A stretch of 64,000 bases of DNA from Sweltsa coloradensis (GCA_024449915.1 JAMZAV010006781.1:1-64000); one strand, 5' to 3'; shown: positions 1-12,172, counted from the stretch's first letter. Translations and numbers: made by a program. Notes: generated from the letters alone by a model not told the origin.

Positions 1-239
1 AAATTTTTTTTTTTTTTCCAAAAAAAAAATTTCAAATTTTTAAAAAAATTTTTAAAAAATAGTCAAAACCCCTCCACCCACCCTCTGCAAGGGGTAAAAA
101 AAGGGAAACCAAAAAAAAATTATAAAAAAAATCGTTTTTTACTTTTTGGGAATAGCGGCTTTGCCCATCACAAAAACGGCGAAAACCCCTAAATTCATTT
201 GGGTAACCCATACTAGGGGGGAAGATCGGGGCAGTTAAA

Positions 240-1440
240 AGTAGGCGCAACTGTAAAAGCCATAAGCCCCACTGTAGCCTATGGTGGGGAGGGAGGAAGA
301 TCATGCAGCTAGTGGGCGTAAAACTGTATTCATAATGCGCCACTTAGCCTTGGTAGGTAGGGAGGAAGGATAATGCAGTCTAGTGGGCGTCAACTGTAAA
401 GCCAAAAGCCCCTCTAGCCTATGGTAGGCTAGGGGGGAAGACTCTGCAGTCTAGTAGGCGTCAACTGTAAAGCCAAAACCCACCACGTCCCTATGTAGGT
501 GGGAGGAAGACTCATGCAGTTGTAGGCGTCAACTGTATAGTCATAATGCGCCACTCTAGTTTGGGTAGGCTAGGAGGGGGACTCATGCAGTCTAGTAGGC
601 GTCAATGTAAAGTCATAAGCCCCCCTCTAGCCTAGGGTGGCTGGGGAGGAAGACTCTGCAGTTAGTAGGCTCAATGATAGCCATAATGCGCCACTAGCCT
701 ATGGTAGGCTGGGGGGAAAGACTAGCAGTCTAGTAGGCGTAAAAACTGTAAAGTCATAATGCGCCATTTAGCCTATGGTAGGCTAGGGGGAAGACTATGA
801 GTCTAGTAGGCGCAACGTTATCATAATGCGCCACTTAGCCTAGGTGGGCTAGGGAGGAAAATCATGCAGTCTAGTAGGCGTCAATGTAAAACCCATAATG
901 CGCCACTCTAGATGGTGGGTAGGGGGGAAAGATTCATGAGTTAGTAGGCGTCAACGAAAAAGTCATAATGCGCCCTCTAGCCTATGGTAGGCTAGGGGGG
1001 AAGACTCATGCGTCTAGTAGGCGCAACTGTAAAGTCAAAATGCCACTTAGCCAGGTGGTAGGGAGGAAACTCATGCAGTTAGTGGCAACTGAAAGTCAAA
1101 TGCCCACTTACCCTAGGTAGGTGGGGAGGAAGACTCATGCAGTTTTTAGTAGGCGTCAACTGAAGAAAATGCCCCAAACTCAGCCTATGGTAGGTTAGGG
1201 GGGAAGACCATGCAGTTAGTGGGCGTCAACGTATAGCATAAGCGCCACTTGCCTTGGTAGTTAATGGGGAAGACTCATGCAGTCTAGTAGGCGTAAAAAC
1301 TGTATAACCCATAATGCGCCACTCTACCTAGGTAGGTAGGAAGAAGACTCTGCAGTCTAGAGGCGTCAACTGTAAATCATAAGCACCACTTTACCTAGGT
1401 AGGCTAGGGGAAGATCATGCAGTCTAGTGCAGCTTTAGGT
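240..1440. repeat. Tandem satellite, ~71-bp unit
   Basis: About sixteen head-to-tail copies of a degenerate unit. The landmark TGCAG recurs at roughly 304, 374, 444, 515, 586 and 657, giving a period of 70-72 bp. Each unit carries a block like CATAATGCGCCACTCTAGCC, then TATGGTAGGCTAGGG, then AAGACTCATGCAGTCTAGTA and GGCGTCAACTG. Copies differ mostly by short deletions and homopolymer changes, typical of unpolished tandem sequence. The unit aligns along its length to the minus strand of the tail of a dispersed repeat found at 45.5-46.0 and 55-57 kb (GTGGCGCATTATGACC followed by TAACGGTTGACGCG), so it probably arose by amplifying that tail. There are no unique spacers, so it is not a CRISPR-like array. 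Confidence 0.9.
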
Positions 1441-2944
1441 AGGGGATAAAAGGGAAGTTCCCGGTTTACTCAAAACATGGCTCGCCATGTCAAACAACGC
1501 CCCTTGGCGTTTCCTTGTTTAAAGGGAAACACGACCAACAAGAGACACGATGTCACACGCAGAATCAAAAAACCTAGAGTTTATATTGCCTCATTACGGC
1601 TCGAAGAACCCGTTAAACATTGAGCCAAGAATAATGAGGGAAGTTTTGATTGTTCATTAAAAAATTGTAAAAATCGTCAGCCTATAGGGGGTGTAACGGG
1701 CAGCCTTACAGGCTATACCCAGATAATTTTTTTTTTTATTGTTTAAATTTAAAATCAAATAGCCGTGAGCTTTCCGTAATAAGAGATATTATTAGGAAAG
1801 TGTAATTCATAATTAAAAGGTGCTAAATTAGCCAAGGGGTAAATTTGGAGGCCCACCCGGGGCCGATGGTATTTTTTTGTGCACAAGGGATAAGGGTGGC
1901 TGACACGGGAGGCCCCAAACCAGCAGACGAACTCGCATGGGTACGACTCGGTATAGTGGTCCCAACGAAAGAAGAGGTGGTTGAAATTGTTTTCCTAAAA
2001 ACAACTTTTTGAATTTAATTCCGCTAGCCAGCGGGACTTTCACACGGGGCGAAATCTAGATCAGCACAGATAATTTTGCTTTCGTTGGTAAAGATATTTT
2101 TCTTTCAACACAAGGCGACATTCCCTTTTTCCCCCGGGATTTTTTACCCCTACCCTTTCCAAGCATCTGATTATTTCGTTTGGGGCAAGTTTTTTAGGTC
2201 AACGCCTAGCAGGACCAAACAGCAAGAAAAGTGCGAGGTGTTTACTTTGTGGCAACAGGGTCAGCTCAACCCGAAGACGCAGTTTTAGGGGAGTATTTTT
2301 CGAGGAATATTCCCCCGAGGAGGATGTTAAACGAGGGCCATTGGGGCAGGCTAACAATAAGCCCACCCTCCATGCCAACAGCGGCAGGTGACAAGGTCAG
2401 CTAGTCATCACGTGATCAAGGCGCTTTGCGCGCTAACCAGGGAGGAGCGTTCGGTCCGGGAGGGGAAAGGAAAACCATCGCGTTTTACCCTTTAAGTAGC
2501 CCAGGGGGGTGTTTGTGACAGTTCCCGTGGGGATCGTGTTCGACTAAGTGCGCGGGAATAGCCACTATGGTCAGATTGAAATACCCCGGGATCGGGATCG
2601 GAGTGTGGAAATCCGAATTTAATTTTTGTCACTCGATTCACATTTACGAGTTTTTCGTCGGTTAAGCCACCATGTCCATTGGGGGTGGCCGCGTCGAAGA
2701 AATTGTTTAAACGTCCCAAGCATTACCCTGACATCCAAATTAAACCCCAAACTACAATCCCAAAACACTGACTTAACCAATCTCTTACCTCAAATTTTTC
2801 CTATCGATCATTGCTGAATCCTTGACCCACCACTATAGGGGGCAAGCCTTCCCCTTCGAGAGAGCGTGGGGGGGCTACATACCAGGCACGACGCCCAGGG
2901 CTTAAGGTATTCCGAGCATTCCCCATATTTTTAAAGCAACGGGG
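1441..2944. other. Stretch without a recognised gene
   Basis: Mixed-composition sequence between the satellite and the inverted repeat. Short open frames exist, such as a minus-strand one at 2492-2719 and one at 1828-2043, but none shows a recognisable domain, and homopolymer noise makes frames unreliable. The base composition around 2300-2720 is less AT-rich than the surroundings, so a decayed exon cannot be excluded. No element boundaries were found. Confidence 0.3.
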
Positions 2945-3475
2945 AAAAAGGCTAAATTAGTTGGTGGAGAAAGATGAACTTGAATAAAAAAAGGGGAAAA
3001 AATACCTTTTTTTGGCGGGACAAAATCATTTTGGCCATTTATGCAAATTGGGTCATTACGGAAATGAATGTTTTGGATGCAATATTAATTTTTATTTGAT
3101 TTTTTTTTTTGCTTAACACACCTTTGTCTCTGATGAGTTAAAAAAGAATTTTTTGAAAAAGTTTGATGTGCGATTTTTTTTTTTTTGTCACTTTGGGACA
3201 AAAAAAAAAGAGTTTTTGAACCGGAAAACGAAAAAAACGTCATCAAAAGAATTTCATAAAATAGTTTCCCCTTTTTTCTCAGTCAGAGACAAAGGTGTGT
3301 TGAAGCAATAAAAAAAACTAGCAAAAATAAAAATTGCATTAAAACTTTATTTCCGTAATGACCCAAAATTTTCATATTTTTGGCCAAAAATTTAGTTTGT
3401 CCGCCAAGAAAAAAGTTAATTTTTTCCTTTTTTTTTAAAATTCATCTTTTTATCCAACCAATTTTTGCATTTTCC
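2945..3475. repeat. Inverted-repeat (foldback/MITE-like) element
   Basis: Two arms of about 200-250 bp read as reverse complements. The left arm contains AACACACCTTTGTCTCTGA near 3116-3136 and GGGTCATTACGGAAAT near 3050. The right arm contains TCAGAGACAAAGGTGTGTT near 3283-3302 and TTTCCGTAATGACCC near 3350. The outer ends also pair (AGTTGGTGGAGAAAGATGAA with its complement near 3445-3465). No transposase frame lies between the arms, so this is a non-autonomous foldback or MITE-like relic. Homopolymer noise blurs the ends. Confidence 0.7.
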
Positions 3476-3764
3476 GTTGACTTTCAAAATACGGTAAGAG
3501 TGCTCTGGAATAGCCTAAGGGCCCCGTCAAGTACAAGAGTTAAAACATCGGGATTGCCAGAGTACCGTTTGGGGGTCAGTACACGAGGCAGGTGTCGCTT
3601 AGAAGAGTATCTGTCCGTCGGGGACAGCCTCCCTAAACAGGGGATGCTGGCGTCTCGGTCGTTTGCGCGCCAAGCCAGCGGGGCGTGGCCCTCCTATGGC
3701 CCCTGCTCCAGCGTCGCCCCCTTACCGCGGCGTTCAGGCACAAGGCAGTATGTAGCAAAACCAA
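3476..3764. other. GC-richer unassigned segment
   Basis: A short GC-rich island between the inverted repeat and the ATT tract. One plus frame stays open across it and into the microsatellite, but the peptide has no recognisable domain and the reading continues into simple repeat, which argues against a real gene. It could be a decayed exon or part of an unknown repeat. Confidence 0.25.
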
Positions 3765-3965
3765 AAAAAAATTATTTATTATTATTATTTATTATTATTT
3801 TATTATTTTTATGTTATTTTATATTTTATTATTTTTTTATTATTATTATTATATTATTATTTTTTATATATTATTATTTTTATTAATTATTTTAATTTGT
3901 ATTATTATATTAATTTTTATTATTATTATTATTTTATATTTTTTTATTTTTATTATTATTTATTG
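3765..3965. repeat. ATT/AAT microsatellite
   Basis: A run of imperfect ATT repeats. It directly abuts the 3' end (on the minus strand) of the LINE that starts at about 3966, so it is probably the expanded AAT tail of that retrotransposon. The same junction of ATT repeat and LINE 3' end recurs at about 14550-14580. Confidence 0.85.
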
Positions 3966-6925
3966 GAGTATTTTATACAAACTCAAACCGGAGCTAACAT
4001 GTTGTATGGATTTACGTCAAGTACTTCCATGTGTATTTTATATTACATACCTACATTATTACTTTGCCCTTAACTCTAACTAAAATAAGTCATTTATAAT
4101 ATAGTTTGTAGATGATGTTTTCTTTTCTGCTGTGTACGGTCGGGGCCCGGGATTTCTCGTCGCCATCCTAGCATTTGCTCTTCGGCCCTATGGAAAACCA
4201 CGAAAACCATGTCAGGATGGAAGCTGTCTCGGAATCTCGAAGTATCATTCTTAGTTTAGAAATTTACGAACTATTCTACATGTGTTGAGTATTACTGCCT
4301 TTTGAGTCTCGATGTAAACATTGGGTGGAAGATCTAGTTGTTTAATGCTTTCATGTAGCTTCTTCGGTTATGATGCCATTAGCCGATATCACGTATGGGA
4401 TTGTATTTACCTTTTCTGTTTCCACATCTTCTTGATCTCAATTGCAAGTTCCCACTATACTTGTAAATTTTTTTTTCTTCCATGTAGTCTCGACGTTATG
4501 GCACTTTGGGGAAACAGCACGTCAATAAGGGTAGTTTCTTGTTTTTTCCCTTGTCAATTATAATTATATCCGGTCTGTTGTGATGTATAGTTTGGTCTGT
4601 TATAACTGTGCGGTCGTAATATAATTTGAAATCTTTGCTATCTAGTACTTTCTCCGGTTTGTATTTGTAGTAAGGTGTGTGTGTATCAATGAGTTGTACT
4701 TGTTTGCTAGTTTTTGGTGAATAATGTTAGCTACTTGGTTATGTCTGTAGAGGTAACCCGTTTGACATAGTGACTGGCACCTGTAAGATGTTTTTCGATT
4801 GTTTCACCCTTACACTACATTTTCTACATTGATCGTTTACTGTCGCATCTTGTAAAAGAATTTTTTATAAATTTTCGTTGTTGCAATCACTCTGTCTTGA
4901 ATAGCCAGAAAAAAAACCTTCTGTTTCTCCAAATTTTCCCCGTTGTTTAACCACCTATTTGATGCTTTAATATCTACGTGACCTTTATGTATTCATCATA
5001 ATGTTCTTGTGTAGGGTCTTTTCTGAGAGACGTAACTCTTTTGAAGCGTCAGTAATGAGTTTTCCTTAAAGATTGACATTTCGTTGATAGATTGAGTGGA
5101 GTTAATGTTTTGTCAGCTAGCACCACAGCCCTATGCAGTGTTTGATTGGTTTGCTCTTTGTAAAAAAATTATTTTTTTTTTTTTAAAACTCTAGTTGTTT
5201 ATAAATATAAGTTGTTCAGATCAATTAGGCCTCGTCTCCTTGTTCTCTTGGAAGTGTCAATCTCTCTATTGCTGATTTAGGATGAGGGCATTCTGTGTTT
5301 AGTAAGTGTAGTACGAGTTAATATTTCCAGCGCGTGGATGTCTGTCTGTGTCCATTTAATGATTCCGAATGAATATGTCAGTACTGGTATAGCATATGTA
5401 TTTTTGCTGTGATCTTGCTTTTACCGTTTAGTTGCGTCTTGAGGATGATTTTAGTCGCTTCTTGTATGTATCTATCAATTTTCTTTCATTACTTTGTTCA
5501 ATTCTTACAGCTTGTGAGAATCCTAAATATTTGTATACTTCGTTATCATCCATTACTCCAATCCTATTTTCCATCATCTAGCTGGAACTCTTCTGCCTGC
5601 GTAACCTTACCCTTTTCGTTTTGTAGCGTCTTACACTTGTCTACTCCCAACCCATGCAGATATTTTGACTAAATTCAAATAAAGTTTTGATTAAACTGTT
5701 TAGTTTGAACAAAATTTGATGCATATAACTTAAGATCATCCCCTGAAGAATAGGTTGAGAAATTGGGGTGACATACCATATTATTGTTCTTAATTTTAAA
5801 TCCGTATGTTTTATTCGTTAAGCATATGCGACAGTGGGTTTAATGACAGACAAAACCATAATGCGTTAAATTTAGTCACCTTGGAAAATGCCAGTTTAAT
5901 TTGGATTGGATCTGTGTTATCTGCTGGTTTTTCATATTTAGTTTTAGTGTTGTTCTCCATGTCTTCATTACTGTCTTCAAAAGTGTACAATTACTGTGTT
6001 GATTTTATATATTTGTAAAATCTGAATAAGCCATGTGTGTGGTGTTGAGTCATAAGCTTTCTTGTAGTCAATGGGAGTTTACGTTAATATTCCTTTTCTT
6101 ATTGTGTGCCTGGTTCATTACAGTAGAGTCGATAATGAGTTGTTCTATACATCCATGCGAGTTCTTACAGCATCCTTTTTGTTCCTCGCCATGATATTGT
6201 ATTCTCGCAATGCGTATATACTTTATTTTTTTATCATGAAGTCAATATTTTATATATAGTTGGTAGACATGTAATTGGCCGATATTTACTTGGGTTCTTC
6301 TTGTCATTATCTTTTGGTTTTAGAAAGGTTACTCCTTCAGGAAAGAATTCGGGGATTTCTTTAACCCCCATTTTAAACTCGTTAAGACATTTTCTTTAAA
6401 TTTTATTGTGAGTAGTATTGAATTTCTTATACCAAAATTTTGAATATTATCATTAAACCCGGTGCTTTCCAGCTATGTGTAGCACTGATTGTCGACTTTA
6501 ATTCATCACCCGTTATACCTTCGAACCCCCTTTTATTAACATCGCTCATCCTAGCTCTTTCGTCTTGAATCCATTGTGCATCCTGGTTGTGTGCTACCAA
6601 TCTACCGATATCTTTCCTAAACTCATTGATTCTACCAATTAGTCGCTGTTCCCATTTTGGAATTTTCTTCTCTTATTTTGTCCCTTTTAAGAGGTAGCAG
6701 ATTTTACCTTTAAGCCCAAGTATCTAATCACTGCTACAGCTGCACAGTAAATTGCCGCATGAACGTCTGCAAATGATAGTTCGTCTTGTGTGTATGCTGA
6801 TAAGATATGTGTTTTAATTATGTGTACCGCTGTCTTCATTTCCTTTGAATGCTTGGTTTAGGTAATGTATGGCCTTTTGTTTGGTTCTATGTGTTGCAAA
6901 CTCTGACATGGCTGTTGCAAATGCT
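3966..6925 (-). mobile_element. R2/NeSL-like LINE, RT and 3' part
   Basis: Reverse transcriptase of a non-LTR retrotransposon on the minus strand, interrupted by frameshifts. Reading from high to low coordinates, the motifs seen in translation are HSWKAPG near 6440-6480, SKYRPITCLPT near 6265-6310, EQKGCCKNSHGCIEQL near 6120-6200, DYKKAYDS near 6045-6070 and MDDLKLYA-like near 5710-5735 (catalytic aspartates). A C-terminal block follows towards 4200-4400 (IIPK, then helices seen more clearly in the copy at 14.6-15.1 kb). This motif set (YRPITCLPT, EQKGC, YKKAYDS) is typical of the R2-like/NeSL branch of LINEs. The element continues on the far side of the LTR retrotransposon at 14065-14510. 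Indels prevent one continuous frame; it is probably dead or badly sequenced. Confidence 0.8.
6922..6925. repeat. Target site duplication TGCT (left)
   Basis: TGCT immediately precedes the left LTR and recurs immediately after the right LTR at 14065-14068. The base before the left copy and the last base of the right LTR are both A, so the duplication could also be scored as 5 bp (ATGCT). A 4-5 bp duplication is usual for LTR retrotransposon integration. Confidence 0.85.
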
Positions 6926-8903
6926 TGTCGCATTCTGGCAGTTTTTTTATAAAACCCCTAGTTGGACATTAGATTGTCTCCTTCAAGACAATCCTCCTTT
7001 TCCACCTTACTTCCCTTAATTGTTGGGCGCCATATTGACTAACAATAATGCTAATTCTAATTCACTAATTGGAGGAACCAATTAGTACAAGTTGGTCCGG
7101 TAGCTGGATCCCTAATTCTGCAATACAATTTCTATTATAACAAATGATGAATTTGCAGACGATTTGTCTGGACTTCGGAGGCGCCGACTGGATGTCTGGT
7201 GCCGTGTCTCGTTCAAACTGCAGCTGGTACAGACCCTCCAAAACACTATGGTCTAGTGACCAGGATATAGGTCATGCACAATCTACAGAGGTTGTAAACG
7301 TGTAGTGGTTACAATTCCTGATATATTGTTACGGTTGATAAATGGTGATACAAATTATATAACCCCTACCTAGTCGGATCCTTCTATTACATATGCTGTG
7401 GCTGAGCCCAAGTTTACAGTGGCCTGATGGACCTTGAATCTACTAAATTGCTATTATAAATACTGTGGTGTTTGTACTCATCTGTCTCCTTTTTGTTGTG
7501 ACGTTCGAAGATGATTGTTCGATGGGGACAGTATTTAAATCAGGGTTATCGATTTAAATAAATACACACACACTGGGTACGAAGTAATCCACGCTTGTGA
7601 TCTTCTGATTCATTCGAACGGTGCCGTCAGTTTCATCTCGTGAGACGATCACTTCACTGGCGTCGATCGATACGTTCGATTCCCGCGTCGTCACTCCTTG
7701 CACCAGTCGTTTGATCAGGCTCGCTTATTATTTCAAATAATACTCCAATTCACAGTTCACCTTGCTTTGCTCCCTATTAGCTCAGTCTCAATTTCAAATA
7801 ATATTCCAATCCACAGTTCGCTTTACTACTTCACTTCGCTCACTATCAACTCGCTCCAAATTTCAAATAATACTCCAACTGCTGCACGTTCTACTACTTC
7901 ACTTCGCTCGCTATCAATCCACTTTCAATTTCAAATAATACTCCAACTTACTTCACACTCTACTTCTCAACTCCGCTCACTGTTAAATCACTTTCAAACT
8001 CCTCGACCCCCGAGACTTAGGCCGTCCTAAGTACTACCGTCGTAACTTCATCGTGAAGTCGGGCAGGCACGTTGCCCTCCGCCGAGTAACTTCACTTCAC
8101 ACCGAGGCCGGACCACGTCACGCACCTCCTCTGCGTCACTACCCCAAACCAACTCCACGACCCAACTAACGTTCGTCTTCCTCCTGAGCACCTAGCTCCT
8201 CGCGCGTCTCAGCTGAGCTAACCCCGTGGAATCATGGAATTCCCCGAAAAACTGTCTTTCGCCTATACCCGGCTCGCGCTAAAACTCGCCCTAGCTGGCT
8301 TCGCTCTCCGCCATATACCCTTGTGGTTTCCTTTGTGGCCTTCATGCTCACAACGATCGGGATGTATGTAAGCCTTGGCTGCGTCCTTACCCTTGGACTG
8401 TTCCTCGAAGCCAATTATAATCGTGTTCGCTAAAGCAGTCGAGCGGATTAATTCCGACTTTATGGCGGCTCAGTGTGCATCGCCGCACATTGGTACATCG
8501 TCTGGTGTCGCCCTGCCAGTCATTGCTATTCATCCCGATAGCCCGAGGATGTTTTGCGACATCTTAGCCTCGAACTAGCCTCCTTCCCCAGGCTCAGACA
8601 ATTTATTTAGCCTTCACTGCAGTCCAGTTTAATATTTTGATCTCTTCGTTCTCGATTCTCCAGTTTCTGTGTGATTTCACGTTCCCATTTACCACCGTTA
8701 CTATGATTGCGATACGTTGATTACCTCCTAATAACATTATGACTTGTTATACTAATTGTGGCTGATTTGCATTTTGTAGGCAAATCAGTTTATTGAATAA
8801 ATTATAGCTATATTTTGCATTTTGACATGCAAATGAGCTATTCGAAAAATATTTTGTGGTTAAGGAAGGTCTAATGGAGACACGGTGAAGCCGTTCCATT
8901 ACA
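6926..8903 (-). repeat. Left LTR (3' LTR of the minus element)
   Basis: 1978 bp, starting TGTCGCATTC and ending TTCCATTACA on the plus strand, nearly identical to 12173-14064. It contains an internal tandem minisatellite in which TTTCAAATAAT recurs at about 7731, 7793, 7860 and 7928 (four units, period 62-68 bp). Open frames inside it (7698-8030, 8232-8414, 8375-8578) have no recognisable domain and are taken as non-coding. Confidence 0.9.
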
Positions 8904-8918
8904 GTACCCTCTCTATGT
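8904..8918 (-). promoter_or_regulatory. Polypurine tract next to 3' LTR
   Basis: The plus strand reads GTACCCTCTCTATG, so the minus strand is purine-rich (CATAGAGAGGGTAC) immediately before the LTR. This is the expected place for plus-strand DNA priming during reverse transcription and supports the minus orientation. Confidence 0.6.
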
Positions 8919-10690
8919 TTCAGCTAATTGTTTACATATTTGATTAAACATACCCCTAAAGTTCCATCTGTTAATTATGACCTTCATTTTTCATCATACC
9001 ACTAAAATATTTTTTTTTTCTTTCATCAAATTTATTGAATACCTTTTATTATTACATATGTTTTGATATTCAATTTAGGTTACGTAACACACCCAAAAGA
9101 TCATGTCGAAGCATGACTACCACACCCTGATTGGAATCAAAATCCAAATTATAGTTCAAAATTCAAAGTCCAAGCTTCATCTAATTCGATTATGAAATAC
9201 AAAACTAAAATCTATTACGACATCTCACGTTGAATTACAAATACAAGTCAAAATCTAGGTTGAATAAAGTCAAGTCAAACTTAAGTGGACAGACTGCCTA
9301 CGCCAACAACCTATCTCATGGTTTCGCGTGGATCGCGCTAGGGTGGATGGACTCGACTCGCTCGCTGCAATGCCGTGGTAGCTTCCGCGTCTGGTTCCTC
9401 ACCTTCGCCTCGGCTCGCGCTTGCTGCGTGCCGACCAATCACAGCTCGTCTTTACCCAAACATCCCCCAGCTCGGCTCCAGCCACACTCGTCGGTCAGCT
9501 GTGTACTGGTTTCCCCCCAGTTTTTTCAACCTCGCCCGTGCCTTCCTACACTAGCTGCGACAACCAGTCTACCTAGCTACTTCCACCGACCCCCTCTGGC
9601 GTCGAACTTTTGACTATTCTTCTTCCACCTACTTTTCTAAATTCGCTTTCTTTATGAATATGGAATACAATATCCTACATTTACAAATTACAAATCACCT
9701 CTTACAAAATACAATACATAAAACATGAGACGTGAAATACCAATTTTAATACTAATACAATATAATGCAATACAGTGTAATGCATTCACGTGATCATTCT
9801 TCCTAACACATAAAGTGGATGTTTGCCTTATCCAATGATGCTCCTCAGTTCTGAGACACATAGTTAACCATACCTATTCAACTGTTGATTTTCCTAGTTG
9901 AAGAGATAACTTCCGCATAATTTATATGGTCGACAAAGTTAAGCGACTGCCCGTGATGCCATTTATTCCTGCTCATCCTGATATTTACGTCCGCCGCTGA
10001 GTACTGAGAATTACGTCTGCTCTAGCATTTCAAATCACAAATCAATGGTGGTTCCTTCACTTCACTAATGCAGTCATATTGGCGACCGCTGGTTACTCGT
10101 TTAGGATGCCTAGGTTGGGTCACCATTCGATTTCCTCCTCCCCCCCCTTCACTAATGTCATACCGTACATTGACTGGCAGCAAGCTATTTCGGAAGAGTC
10201 GGCTCGAGAAAGACAATTATCCTGGCTCCTAAAATTCACCAATGCTTAGTACACCGAGGCAAGTTACTTAGAAGGCTACCCCAGATCAACAACCACATTC
10301 CTTCAGACAACATCCCTATTTCCTCAATGCAGGCTTCCGCTAGCATAAAAACCATTTCATCACACTACACAATTCGACCCTTCTTCTTCCGATCTACATA
10401 AATTACACTTCCCTTCACAACTCCTGTACTCCTTTCAACAAGTTTTCCATTCTCACTTCCCTCCTAATCTATACATACTAGCTCGAATTGTCATGATCTC
10501 ATTTCCTCTTTCTATTCTAAACACTAACATATAACTGACAATTAAAGACATAAAATTACCTCGGTCGCACTCCCGCGCCGGGCACTCCTACACAAAATTC
10601 TACCCTCTCTAACTCCCAATCCTATCTTATTCTATCTTACATTTACTACTCGGTCGTAATCTACGTTCGGGCACTCCCTACACAAAATAC
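8919..10690. other. Non-coding internal part of LTR element
   Basis: No supported coding sequence. A plus-strand frame at 9230-9613 and a minus frame at 10022-10216 have no recognisable domain and the first is antisense to the element. This space would hold pol in an autonomous element; here it appears replaced by unrelated AT-rich sequence. Confidence 0.5.
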
Positions 10691-10838
10691 CCCCCTCTAC
10701 CCTCTCACGTTCTGATGTATTTTCAATCTGACACTGTTCTCTCTTCTCTTCCTCACATTCATGTTTCCTTTTGACTGTTTCTGTTCTTGATTCTTCATTT
10801 TAACTTTAGTCAACTCACATTCTTTCCGTCGTTCCTTC

Positions 10839-11935
10839 CTACCCCCTCCTATCATGTATTCCTTTTTGAACCAGTCGATCATTCTTCCATTCATATCTCG
10901 CATTCGTTAACTCCCTTATCTTCTCTTGCAGGCAACACAGTAAAAAACACAAGATATGCATCCACCCTCTCATTATCATGCTCCATTCCAATTTATGTAC
11001 CTCTTCATACATTATCCGTTCATCCTGAGGAATCTCAGACCCTCCTTTCCTTATCCTACTCAATCTCTCAATGTCTTTCCCCGTCAAAGCTACTTCTGGA
11101 AACCCCAACACTCATTCTCCTCATTCATCACTTTTTCATTACTTTCTCTTTCACTATTCAAACTTTCATCGCTGTCATTTCTGTCAACCACCCCCTCCAT
11201 ACTAACTACATTCTCATTATCTTCATTCATGCGACATTTTAACCCTCTCAGTTGTTCTTTATACATTTGCCGTTTCATGTTTTCCATTTCTCTGCTCATT
11301 TTCTCTATCTCCCTTCTCACTGTCTTCCTTTCCCTATTCATTTTCTCCCTTTCTCTGCTCATTTTCTCCCTTTCGCTGTTCATTTTCTCTCTTTCCCTAT
11401 TCATCTTCTCTGTCATGCTTTCTTCTAGCTCTCCCATCTGCTCATCCATGATGGACTTATCGAATTTCTTGTTTATTCTCTTTACCCCTTTTACTACTCG
11501 TTCTAATTGTTCAGTTACTTGCGTTATTTTCCCTGTTTGCTGATCTACTTTTTCTTTTATTCCTTTTAGTTCTTTTTTTGTATCCTCTGCTAGTACTGTT
11601 ATTTTTGTGTCGATTTGTTTTAGTTCCGACTGTGTTTCCTCTGCTTGTTTTGTTATTTTTGTATCAATTCTTTTAGCTCTGATTGTGTTTCCTCTGCCTG
11701 TTTTTGTGCTTCCTCTGCCTGTCTTGTTATTTTTGTGTCAATTCGCTTTAACTCCGATTTAGTTTCCCTTAATAACCTCACTATTTCTTGCATTACTGTC
11801 GTCTCCTGTCCTTGATTTTCCTGCATTTTCCCCATGTTCATGTATTCTTGGTTCTCCCTAGGTTCTATCCCGTTTGCAAATTCTACTTCTTCGTACTCTG
11901 CCATTTTTCCTTTCTCGTTCGGTTGTTTGCTCATT
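10839..11935 (-). CDS. Gag-like coiled-coil protein (broken)
   Basis: Three minus-strand frames at 11653-11934, 11090-11449 and 10839-11111 read as one protein split by indels. The first opens MSKQPNEKGK and is acidic and glutamine/glutamate-rich (KRIDTKITRQAEEAQKQAEE). The second is a near-perfect heptad array (EKMNRER, EKMSRER) followed by an acidic serine/asparagine stretch. The third overlaps at the junction WGFQ/LGFPEV, showing a one-base shift, and continues GFPEVALTGKDIERLSRIRKG. It lies just downstream of the primer-binding site, the gag position. No zinc knuckle is visible, so calling it Gag rests on position and coiled-coil content. There is no pol downstream. Confidence 0.55.
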
Positions 11936-12150
11936 TTCTTTTTCCTCCAGGGGTGTCCCTATCGTAGTGAACCCTCCACCCTACTTTCTTTATTACTCCC
12001 GTTCTCTTCGCACTTACTTTGTATTCCGTTTTTAACTATATTGCTCTCTCCTCGCTTCTCACCTCAACTGTGCTAATTATTTATTTTATTACAGTTTTCG
12101 GTTTCCTACACGTTTATTCTCAATCTCTGGGTCGCTATTTAAAGATTTGT

Positions 12151-12172
12151 GCCCCTTAGTTGGGCGCCATAT
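12151..12172 (-). other. Primer-binding site of LTR element
   Basis: The minus strand reads TGGCGCCCAACTAAGGGGCA and starts two to three bases inside the right LTR (the 5' LTR in element orientation). TGGCGCC is a typical tRNA-complementary start for retroelement priming (tRNA-Lys/Ser class). A related word, TTGGGCGCCATATTG, also occurs inside both LTRs near 7023 and 12268. Confidence 0.75.

Noticed and set aside
240..1440. CRISPR-like array
   Set aside because: The repeat is continuous with no unique spacers, and the rest of the window is clearly eukaryotic. It is a satellite.
7698..8030. Serine/leucine-rich frame inside the LTRs (also 12942-13205)
   Set aside because: It lies on the antisense strand of an LTR over a minisatellite, and differs in length between the two LTRs because of unit number.
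10787..11543. Plus-strand frames rich in Ser, Leu and Phe
   Set aside because: They are shadows of the minus-strand coiled-coil (Glu/Arg/Lys/Met) frame.
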